A DNA stretch of 9,639 nt from DATDCV01 sp036524155 (GTDB taxonomy: Bacteria > Verrucomicrobiota > Verrucomicrobiia > Limisphaerales > UBA8199): contig DATDCV010000075.1 of NCBI GenBank assembly GCA_036524155.1, positions 1 to 9,639 on the forward strand. Direction: 5' to 3'. Under the pieces are notes generated by a model. That model was not told the DNA's origin, searched no databases, and saw only the letters and a list, made by a program, of their open reading frames with translations. Shown here piece by piece: positions 1 to 5,984 of the stretch; within the stretch, counting starts at the first letter, position 1, and every line of letters starts with the position of its first letter. The position numbers were made by a program, and so were the translations under genes.

Positions 1-86
1 CCGACCCAAGACTCAGGCGATACCGAGCCAATTCGGTTTCTGCTGGCGACCGCTTGGAGTTCCTGCCAGCCTTCCGCGCGCAATGA
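1..86 (+). CDS. 3' end of an unidentified upstream gene (partial)
   Basis: From base 3 this frame is open to a TGA at 84-86 and encodes about 27 residues, ending LEFLPAFRAQ. The TGA overlaps the ATG of the methyltransferase in the arrangement ATGA (83-86), a common sign of translationally coupled operon genes. The methyltransferase start has no Shine-Dalgarno-like sequence just upstream, which fits reinitiation after this gene. The visible tail is too short to identify. In a polysaccharide locus a glycosyltransferase would be a natural guess, but nothing in these residues shows it. The methyltransferase frame is also open back to base 1, so an alternative is that this frame is not coding and the methyltransferase starts upstream of the window. 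Confidence 0.35.
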   Translation, partial: DPRLRRYRANSVSAGDRLEFLPAFRAQ

Positions 87-1006
87 GCCTTGTTGGTCGA
101 GCCGCGAAAAATGCTTACCTGGCTGTCCTGCGCACGGGACAGCGCTGCGGTTTCGACCTGCTTCCCCGGCACTTTTACTCCTCCATCCCGGATATTAACC
201 AGCTCAGGGAAAGACACGATTGGCGAAAGCCTCGGAGCATGGTCGGCGTCCCCGGAAAAGAAATCGAAACCCAGCTCACCTTTGTGGCCGAATGCTGTCC
301 CCCGCCCTTGCGCGAGCGGCTTCGTTGCAAAGATATCTTCGACTATGCCTGCCGTGAGAACAAGGTGGTTGGCTTCGGCGCCACCGAGGCCGATTTCCTG
401 TTCTGTTTTATGGCGTCCAAGCGACCCCGGCGGGTGGTTCAGGTAGGCGCGGGGGTTTCCACCGCGGTCATGCTGCTCGCAGCCAGGGAATCCGGTCATC
501 ACGCCGAGTTCGCCTGCATCGATCCTTACCCCACCGCTTTTTTGCAGCGCGCGAGCGCCGCTGCGGAAATAAAGCTCATCCCCCAGCCGGCCCAGCAGGT
601 GGACATCACCACGCTAACAGACCTGGAGTCCGGAGACCTGTTATTCATCGACTCGACTCATGCTGTCCGTGTTGGCAGCGAGGTCAACCTGCTCGTTTTG
701 GAAGTTCTGCCACGCCTGAAACCGGGCGTTTGGGTCCACTTCCATGACATTTATTTCCCTTACGACTATCACCGCTCGGTTTTCACCGAGCCCTTCTTCC
801 CTTCCGAAAGCACACTCCTGCACGCCTTCCTGGCCTGCAATTCCAGGTTCGCTCTCCGGGCCTCTTTGAGCATGCTGCACTACGCCGCGCCAAAAGCCCT
901 GAGCGAACTGCTGCCCAATTACGCCCCCACCCAAAATAACGATGGGCTGGATGTGCCCCACAGCACCGGCCATTTCCCCTCCTCCGCCTACTTGCAGGCC
1001 GTCTGA
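83..1006 (+). CDS. Class I SAM-dependent methyltransferase (Methyltransf_24-like)
   Basis: A 307-residue protein with the layout of small class I methyltransferases often found among polysaccharide genes. Motif I, the SAM-binding glycine loop, is RVVQVGAGVST at residues 117-127. The acidic residue ending strand 2 is D147 in CIDPYP. A post-II motif GDLLFIDSTHA spans 184-194, and the segment PGVWVHFHDIYFP at 214-226 matches the 'gG.vvvHDi' region of the Methyltransf_24 family. About 110 residues precede the Rossmann core and about 80 follow it, with no membrane segment. The methyl acceptor cannot be read from sequence; a sugar or sugar-linked substrate is inferred from the GT4 glycosyltransferase downstream. 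The ATG at 83 overlaps an upstream stop as ATGA and lacks a clear ribosome binding site. Because the frame is open to the window edge, the start is less certain than the family assignment. Confidence 0.85.
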   Translation: MSLVGRAAKNAYLAVLRTGQRCGFDLLPRHFYSSIPDINQLRERHDWRKPRSMVGVPGKEIETQLTFVAECCPPPLRERLRCKDIFDYACRENKVVGFGATEADFLFCFMASKRPRRVVQVGAGVSTAVMLLAARESGHHAEFACIDPYPTAFLQRASAAAEIKLIPQPAQQVDITTLTDLESGDLLFIDSTHAVRVGSEVNLLVLEVLPRLKPGVWVHFHDIYFPYDYHRSVFTEPFFPSESTLLHAFLACNSRFALRASLSMLHYAAPKALSELLPNYAPTQNNDGLDVPHSTGHFPSSAYLQAV

Positions 1007-1393
1007 AGATTGTCGGCTTCCGGGTTTCTGGAGACAGTTGCAGAATTCCGACCGCCGGCAAGGTACCTGCCCATTCCCCCTCACCCCGACCCTCTCCCCG
1101 AGGAGAGGGAGCTATGCAGACCACGCTTCGACATTCCGAGCGCGCCCAAGCATGCGACCGCCCTGCCGATGATTCCCCCTCTCCTCGGGGAGAGGGTCGG
1201 GGTGAGGGGGAACTAAACGTCCGAAAAACCCTCAGTGACTTGGTTCTGCAATCGCCTCTCGGATGTCGGATACGGGCCCCGCGAGGTTAGGTGGCCAACG
1301 TATGATCGGCCGTCCGCGTGGCCCCGCTCCCCACTTGTGCTCGTGGGTTTTGACTTTCAAGTACGGTGCCCGGCGTTAGTATCTTCTCAGGAA
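1007..1393. other. 387-bp gene-free gap with a REPIN-like element
   Basis: Between the methyltransferase stop and the chosen glycosyltransferase start there is no credible gene. The left and centre hold the inverted-repeat element at 1074-1212. The remaining 1213-1393 is the probable leader or promoter zone of the glycosyltransferase. The best -35 look-alike there is TTGACT at 1350-1355, but the only TA-rich partner (TAGTAT, 1377-1382) is 21 bp away, too far for a standard sigma-70 promoter. Confidence 0.6.
1074..1212. repeat. REPIN-like element: two inverted 36-bp palindromic arms
   Basis: The arm at 1074-1109 (TTCCCCCTCACCCCGACC at its outer end) is the exact reverse complement of the arm at 1177-1212, over 36 bp without mismatch, with a 67-bp spacer. 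Each arm also carries its own hairpin at its inner end: CCCTCTCC, a 4-base loop, then GGAGAGGG (1090-1109 and 1177-1196). Two head-to-head REP-type palindromes with conserved tails are the architecture of REPIN/BIME elements, which RAYT transposases mobilise in trans. No obvious target duplication flanks the element. It lies just after a stop codon, so it could also act as a transcription terminator or mRNA-stabilising structure for the methyltransferase transcript. Classification as a mobile repeat is inferred from structure; copy number is unknown. Confidence 0.85.
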
Positions 1394-2752
1394 ATGAAAC
1401 TGGTAGTCTTTGCGCACACGCCGCCGCCGTTGCACGGGCAAAGCTACATGGTGGAGCTGATGCTCGAGGGCTTCGGTGGCGACCGGCGAAAGCGCCGCAA
1501 TGGCGCGCCGGAACCGCCTTACGACATCCAGTGCTATCACGTCAACGCCCAGCTCTCCAAAAACCTGGAAGATGTGGGAATGGCGCGTGGCGGCAAGCTG
1601 TTTGCGCTGTTGAGCCATTGCTTGCAGGCAATCTGGTGCCGCTTCCGATATGGCGCATCGACCCTGTACTACGTTCCCGCTCCCGGGAAAAGGGCCGCCC
1701 TCTACCGCGACTGGCTGGTCATGGCGCTGTGTCGCCCCTTTTTCAACCGGGTCGTATTTCATTGGCACGCCACCAGCCTCGCCAAGTGGCTCGAAATGGT
1801 CACCAACGTCCGCACGCGCGGGATCAGCTATCGCCTCATGGGCAGCGTCGATTTGAGCATCGCCCTGTCGAAGTTCAACCTCTTCAACGCCGAAAAACTC
1901 TGGCCCCGCAAGCTGACGGTCGTCCCCAACGGCATACCCGATCCCTGCCCGGACTTCACTCGGACGGTGCTACCCCGGCGCCTGGCGCGCCAGGAAGCCC
2001 GGGTGCGAATCCTCGCAGGCGAGAATCTCAGCTCTGCTCACGATGCGGCCGTTGCTGCGCCCGGGGACGGGCGCACTCCGCCCGCCGTAGCCGAGGCCTC
2101 CCCTCCCGCTAATCCCGCGGTCGTTCGAGTCCTCTTCCTCGCCCACTGCACCCGCGAAAAGGGCCTGTTCGATGCCATCGATGCGGTCTTGTTGGCCAAC
2201 GACAACTTGCGGCAGTCCCGTTCTCCTTTGCGGTTTGAACTCACCATCGCCGGCACTTTTCAGGACCCGGAGGAAAAGACGGCTTTTCAGCACCTGCTCG
2301 GAACCGATCCCCGCGCGAAGGCGATTCATTACGCAGGTTTCGTCACAGGCGACCAGAAAGTGCAGATGCTCTGCGACGCCGACGTGCTCTGCTTCCCTTC
2401 GCACTGGGAGAACCAGCCGGTGAGCGTCATCGAAGCACTGGCCTTCGGGTTGCCGCCGCTCATCTCCAATCTGCCTTCCGTCGAGGAGATGATGCCCGCC
2501 GCCTACACCGGCGTCGCTGAAGTCAAGAACCCCGAACAAATCGCCCGAACATTGCTGAAATTGGTCTCCTTTTCCGATTTCGCCGGCTTGCGCTCCCACT
2601 TTGACTCGCATTTCACCGTCGAGACCTTTCGCGCCAATCTGGCCCGCGCTTTGAAGGACCTCGAAGCTGACAAGTCACACGCTCCCCAGGGAGTGCCCGG
2701 TCGTAACCTCGCCCCTCGTCCCTCGCTTATTCCTCCAGCGTCAGCACGTTAG
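1394..2752 (+). CDS. GT4-family (GT-B fold) glycosyltransferase
   Basis: This 452-residue protein resembles retaining GT4 enzymes that move a sugar from a nucleotide-sugar donor onto a lipid-linked or growing glycan at the cytoplasmic face of the membrane. The N-terminus MKLVVFAHTPPPLHGQS is a typical GT-B first strand and loop. VVPNGIPDP (176-184) marks the entry to the second domain, which starts VVRVLFLAHCTREKG at 243-257. The donor-binding EX7E signature is E339/E347 in CFPSHWENQPVSVIEAL, followed by FGLPPLISNLPSVEE. A Pro/Ala/Arg-rich stretch at about 186-242 between the domains is unusually long. The frame is open from 1235, but the ATG at 1394 gives a normal family N-terminus and has AGGA close by (1389-1392). 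The last 26 bp overlap the convergent GspB-like gene, and the C-terminal tail after about residue 425 is low-complexity. Donor and acceptor are unknown. Confidence 0.88.
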   Translation: MKLVVFAHTPPPLHGQSYMVELMLEGFGGDRRKRRNGAPEPPYDIQCYHVNAQLSKNLEDVGMARGGKLFALLSHCLQAIWCRFRYGASTLYYVPAPGKRAALYRDWLVMALCRPFFNRVVFHWHATSLAKWLEMVTNVRTRGISYRLMGSVDLSIALSKFNLFNAEKLWPRKLTVVPNGIPDPCPDFTRTVLPRRLARQEARVRILAGENLSSAHDAAVAAPGDGRTPPAVAEASPPANPAVVRVLFLAHCTREKGLFDAIDAVLLANDNLRQSRSPLRFELTIAGTFQDPEEKTAFQHLLGTDPRAKAIHYAGFVTGDQKVQMLCDADVLCFPSHWENQPVSVIEALAFGLPPLISNLPSVEEMMPAAYTGVAEVKNPEQIARTLLKLVSFSDFAGLRSHFDSHFTVETFRANLARALKDLEADKSHAPQGVPGRNLAPRPSLIPPASAR

Positions 2753-3380
2753 TCCGCCCCGCGCTGACCAGCGTCACGCTATCGCGCCCGATGGCCACCA
2801 CCCGGAAGCCGGCAACCTTGTCGCCCTTGAATAACGTCCTGCCGTTGATCACCACCGACGGCCGCGCAGGGTCAAAAACAATTCCCTGCAGCCTGGGCCC
2901 GACGGGTGGGGAAGGCTGGCTCTCGGGAGCAGCCACGCTGTTGGTCGGGGCGGCTGCCGCAACTGCGACGGACTTGGCCGGGGCCGGGGCTGTTGCCGGA
3001 GGCTCCGCCGGAGTGCTCGGAACGCTGGAAATGATGGCATTCGTTTCGGGGGCTGCGGCCGGGACCGCACTTGGCACTGACGCGGGTGGCGTGGGCTGCA
3101 CCACCTCCTGGGGCGGCAGAGCCCGGGCCCGCACTTCACTCACGCTCACGGACGCCTGAGAGTCTGTGCCCGCATCTCCCCGCGGAGCGTAGCGCCACAC
3201 AAAAAACAGAATCAGCAGCGCGACAATCGCCAGTGCCAGCGGCAGCAACAATCCAGCCCCGCGCCGGGCGATGATTTCGGTGTCCGCCACCGGCCGGAGC
3301 TGCAGACTCGAGGGAGGCGGCGATGGCGCGTCCTCCTGCGCGGCTTTGGCCCGTTTCAATGCGTCGTTGATTAAACTCAT
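2727..3380 (-). CDS. GspB-like single-pass membrane protein (secretion ATPase partner)
   Basis: A 217-residue protein starting MSLINDALKRAK, an N-terminus characteristic of GspB/ExeB-like proteins encoded beside ExeA-type ATPases. Residues 1-40 are cytoplasmic, about 42-63 form one hydrophobic transmembrane helix (LLLPLALAIVALLILFF), and about 65-160 are a Pro/Ala/Ser/Thr-rich linker suited to crossing the periplasm. The C-terminal domain (161-217) reads GPRLQGIVFDPARPSVVING and continues with a GD-K turn, matching the conserved T2SS GspB C-terminal domain. In Aeromonas, ExeA and ExeB form a complex that helps the secretin assemble through peptidoglycan; a similar role here is inferred. The frame is open upstream to 3575, but the ATG at 3380-3378 overlaps the ATPase stop as ATGA and gives the family N-terminus. 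Its 3' end overlaps the convergent glycosyltransferase gene by 26 bp. Confidence 0.82.
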   Translation of the reverse strand: MSLINDALKRAKAAQEDAPSPPPSSLQLRPVADTEIIARRGAGLLLPLALAIVALLILFFVWRYAPRGDAGTDSQASVSVSEVRARALPPQEVVQPTPPASVPSAVPAAAPETNAIISSVPSTPAEPPATAPAPAKSVAVAAAAPTNSVAAPESQPSPPVGPRLQGIVFDPARPSVVINGRTLFKGDKVAGFRVVAIGRDSVTLVSAGRTNVLTLEE

Positions 3381-4192
3381 GCCTGGATTTCTCCTTCCAG
3401 CTCGTGCACCGCGCGATTCACGAGCCGGAAACCGATCCGCTTTTGGTGCTCGACAAACCCCGCCAGCAGCGCTTTGTCGCAGAGCGCGTTGACCAGCCGG
3501 GGAATCCCCTGCGTGTAACGGCGGATGCGCCACAGCGCCGGTTTGGTGAAACAGGGCGTGCCGTTGCCGCCGCACAAATGGAGGCGATGGCTCACGTATT
3601 CACCCACCTCGGTCGAACTGAGCGGCAGCAAATGGTAGCGGACCGTGATCCGCTGGCGCAGTTGGCGCAGCCGGGGGTTGTTGAGCCGATCCCGAAGTTC
3701 GGGCTGCCCCAACAGCACGATTTGCAGCAGTTTCCGGTTGTCCGTCTCCAGGTTCGACAACAGCCGCACCTGTTCGAGCAGTTCCTCGGTCAGGTCCTGT
3801 GCCTCGTCGATGATTAACACGCTCTCCTTGCCCTGTTCAACCTGGCCCAGCAAAAACTGGTTGATCACGGCCAGAGTATCCAACCGGTCGAGGCCGTGGA
3901 CCGGCAGACCGAACTCCAGCGCGATGGCTTTCATCAACTCGTCGGCGCTCATCACTGGATTCAAAATGAGAGCCGTCGAGTAGCGGTCGTCCAGCGCCTC
4001 GAGCATTGCCCGGCACAGCGTCGTCTTCCCTGCGCCAACTTCCCCCGTTAGCTGGACAAAGCCTTTCCGCTCCCGAATGCCATACAGCAGGTGATTGTAG
4101 GCCTCGCGATGCTTCGCGCTATAAAACAGAAATCGCGGGTTCGGCGTGATGTCGAACGGCGGCTCCGTCAGGCCATAAAAGTCCAGGTACAC
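3377..4192 (-). CDS. ExeA/XrtA-associated type AAA ATPase
   Basis: A 271-residue P-loop ATPase of the ExeA (GspA) family. Residues 1-30 hold the family N-terminal signature MYLDFYGLTEPPFDITPNPR. Walker A is GEVGAGKTT at 50-58, Walker B with catalytic Glu is VLIIDEAQDL at 125-134, and the sensor/arginine-finger region LGQPELRDRL is near 161-170. A winged-helix lid with RRYTQGIPRLVN (224-235) follows. ExeA of Aeromonas carries an extra C-terminal peptidoglycan-binding domain that is absent here. The length of about 270 residues is instead like the ATPases encoded in exopolysaccharide/PEP-CTERM exosortase loci (TIGR03015 type). The start is a GTG at 4192-4190, chosen because it gives the exact family N-terminus; the Shine-Dalgarno sequence is weak. 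The stop overlaps the GspB-like start (ATGA), so the two are probably co-translated. The 241 bp upstream (4193-4433) shows no gene and should hold the promoter, though I see no convincing boxes. Confidence 0.9.
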   Translation of the reverse strand: MYLDFYGLTEPPFDITPNPRFLFYSAKHREAYNHLLYGIRERKGFVQLTGEVGAGKTTLCRAMLEALDDRYSTALILNPVMSADELMKAIALEFGLPVHGLDRLDTLAVINQFLLGQVEQGKESVLIIDEAQDLTEELLEQVRLLSNLETDNRKLLQIVLLGQPELRDRLNNPRLRQLRQRITVRYHLLPLSSTEVGEYVSHRLHLCGGNGTPCFTKPALWRIRRYTQGIPRLVNALCDKALLAGFVEHQKRIGFRLVNRAVHELEGEIQA

Positions 4193-4433
4193 TCTTCGTG
4201 GTGAGCAGAATAAATGCCGCCGGCCCCCGGAACCCGCTGCCCGTCACAAACCTCCCGCTATCCACCCGAAGCCCTGTAAATTCACACATGCTGCTCGGCC
4301 GTCCGCCCTCGCCGTTCACGAAGGAGGGTTTCCCTTGTCCAAAACCTCGACAGAACTGCCTTGAACCTGAGCCCGGAGCGCCTCGGCGAAGGCATTGTGA
4401 CAGGACCTCGGATCCAGCGGAAAGACCATTCGT

Positions 4434-5933
4434 TCACAGGCCTGGGCCGAAGCGGGAGAGCATCTGGAGGGCCCGCGCACTTAGAAGCCGGGCGCGCTCA
4501 TCCGAGGCGGCTTCAGAATAGCACCGGAATTCAGGCGCGTTGCCTGAGGGACGAAGGTGGATAATCTCCTGGTTGGCAAAGGTGACCCGCAAACCGTCGG
4601 TGCGGTCCACCGCGGCGGCCCCGCCGGCAAGCCCGCCAAAGACTTCCTCGATTGCCTCCCGGTCAGCGCCCTCCGACCCGGTGTTGAAACGGGCTAGAAT
4701 CGCAGCGCTCTGTTCGGCCGGAAAGTTCTTGAGCCGGTCACTGGCGGTAAACCGTTGCGGCAACGCGGCGCTCAATTCGGAGATTCGCCTTCCGGCCTGT
4801 TTGGCAGAGACCAGGACGCTCAGGATGACAATCACCGCGTCACGCGTGGGCAGGGCGCGCAGCCTCCGGCCTTCGCGCTCGATGTCCGAGTTGATGAGGA
4901 AACCCCCGTTGGCCTCATAGCCGACGACGCGTCTCGCGCCCGCCGCCGTCGCGTCGTTCATGGCGGCAATAACAAAGGGCGAGCCGATACGCGTGCGCTG
5001 AACCCGCTCGAACCACGCGCATTTCTCGACCGCCGTGTTGCAGCTAACAGGCGTGCAGACCGAGTCGGCCCGAAGGAATTTCGCACAGAGAATTCCCGCA
5101 ACGTCGCCGCGCAACCACACCCCGTGTTCGTCGCTGATCAGCGGCCGGTCGCTGTCGCCGTCCGCCGACACGATGGCATCCAGGTGGTGTTGGGCGGCCC
5201 ACTCCTGGGCGAGCCTGACATCTTCGGGCCGGATGGCCTCGGTATCCACCGGGATGAACTTATCCGACCGGCCCAGAGGAATCGTCTCGGCGCCGAGTCC
5301 GGAGAGGATGTTAACCAGCACATCGCGGCCGACAGCCGAGTGTTGATAGATCCCCACGCGCAAACCGCGCAGCGCGTTTGACTCAAAAAAGTCGTGGTAG
5401 CGTTTCTCGTAGGCTTCAAGCGCCCGGGGAACGACCGCGCGTACCCAGGACGTCTGCCGCACAAAGCTCCCGGCCTCGTCAAACAGCCCGCCGTCAAGGT
5501 CCACCACCTGGCGCGACATGCCCTGCTCATCGCTCTTCAGGATCTCGCCGGATGGTTTGTTGAACTTGATGCCGTTGCGGTCGTCGGGAATGTGACTGCC
5601 GGTCACCATGATCGTGGGGATACGGCGTTCAAGTCCGAACAGTGCGACGGCGGGCGATGGGATCCTCCCACAGCAAATGGGGTGGGAACCCCGGTCTTCG
5701 ATGGCGCGAGCAACCGCTTCCATAATCCGGCCGGTGCTCGGCCGGAAATCACCGGCCAGCGCAACTTCACCCCCCGAGCGCGGAAAATCTCCAACGGCCT
5801 CGAGGTGTTGCAGAAAACCCGCGGTGTAAGCGTAACAGACCAGGTCGGTCAGGGCGCCGGCCAAACCGCGGGCGCCGCTGGTGCCGAACGCCACACCGGA
5901 GCGGGCCATGAGCTCGCTTATGGTTGTCTTCAT
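4434..5933 (-). CDS. Phosphohexomutase (phosphoglucomutase/phosphomannomutase family)
   Basis: A 499-residue member of the alpha-D-phosphohexomutase family, which interconverts hexose-6-phosphate and hexose-1-phosphate through a phosphoserine in the cytoplasm. All four domain signatures are present: FGTSGARG at 16-23; the catalytic loop TGSHIPDDRNGIK at 111-123, with S113 the predicted phosphoserine; the metal-binding loop SADGDSDRP at 256-264 (D258, D260, D262); and the sugar-specificity loop GYEANGGF at 338-345. The phosphate-binding loop is RPSGNAPEFR at 461-470, a variant of the commoner RPSGTEP. Length is normal. The ATG at 5933-5931 has an AGG nearby (5936-5938). Substrate (glucose or mannose) cannot be fixed from motifs alone. 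The gene is divergent, at 51 bp, from a UDP-glucose pyrophosphorylase, which makes glucose-1-phosphate a sensible product. It appears intact. Confidence 0.9.
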   Translation of the reverse strand: MKTTISELMARSGVAFGTSGARGLAGALTDLVCYAYTAGFLQHLEAVGDFPRSGGEVALAGDFRPSTGRIMEAVARAIEDRGSHPICCGRIPSPAVALFGLERRIPTIMVTGSHIPDDRNGIKFNKPSGEILKSDEQGMSRQVVDLDGGLFDEAGSFVRQTSWVRAVVPRALEAYEKRYHDFFESNALRGLRVGIYQHSAVGRDVLVNILSGLGAETIPLGRSDKFIPVDTEAIRPEDVRLAQEWAAQHHLDAIVSADGDSDRPLISDEHGVWLRGDVAGILCAKFLRADSVCTPVSCNTAVEKCAWFERVQRTRIGSPFVIAAMNDATAAGARRVVGYEANGGFLINSDIEREGRRLRALPTRDAVIVILSVLVSAKQAGRRISELSAALPQRFTASDRLKNFPAEQSAAILARFNTGSEGADREAIEEVFGGLAGGAAAVDRTDGLRVTFANQEIIHLRPSGNAPEFRCYSEAASDERARLLSARALQMLSRFGPGL

Positions 5934-5984
5934 GCCTGGAGGGTGCTAAAACCCCGCCCAATATTCAAACCCCGCCATCCCCCA
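5934..5984. promoter_or_regulatory. Divergent promoter region between phosphohexomutase and UDP-glucose pyrophosphorylase
   Basis: Only 51 bp separate the two divergent start codons, so the promoters of both genes must lie here or extend into the opposing coding sequences. The only AT-rich patch is CCAATATTCAAA near 5959-5970, which contains the palindrome AATATT. No clear -35/-10 pair was found for either strand. There is no Shine-Dalgarno sequence before the plus-strand ATG, so a short or leaderless transcript is possible. The regulatory role is inferred from geometry alone. Confidence 0.4.

Noticed and set aside
1350..1382. Possible sigma-70 promoter TTGACT ... TAGTAT before the glycosyltransferase.
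   Set aside because: The spacer is 21 bp, too long for a credible promoter, and no better pair was found.
1235..1393. In-frame extension of the glycosyltransferase to an ATG at 1235.
   Set aside because: The extra 53 residues do not look like a GT-B N-terminus. MKLVVFAHTPPPLHGQ from 1394 does.
3381..3575. In-frame extension of the GspB-like gene upstream of 3380.
   Set aside because: It lies within the ATPase gene in another frame, and the family N-terminus MSLINDALKR begins exactly at 3380.
4300..4335. CCCTC ... GAGGG inverted repeat in the gap between the phosphohexomutase and the ATPase, considered as a terminator.
   Set aside because: The stem is only 5 bp with a long loop and no T-run, so it is not distinguishable from chance in GC-rich DNA.
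5394..5984. In-frame extension of the pyrophosphorylase upstream of 5985.
   Set aside because: It is entirely antisense to the phosphohexomutase and shows no family similarity. The ATG at 5985 gives a normal UDPGP length.
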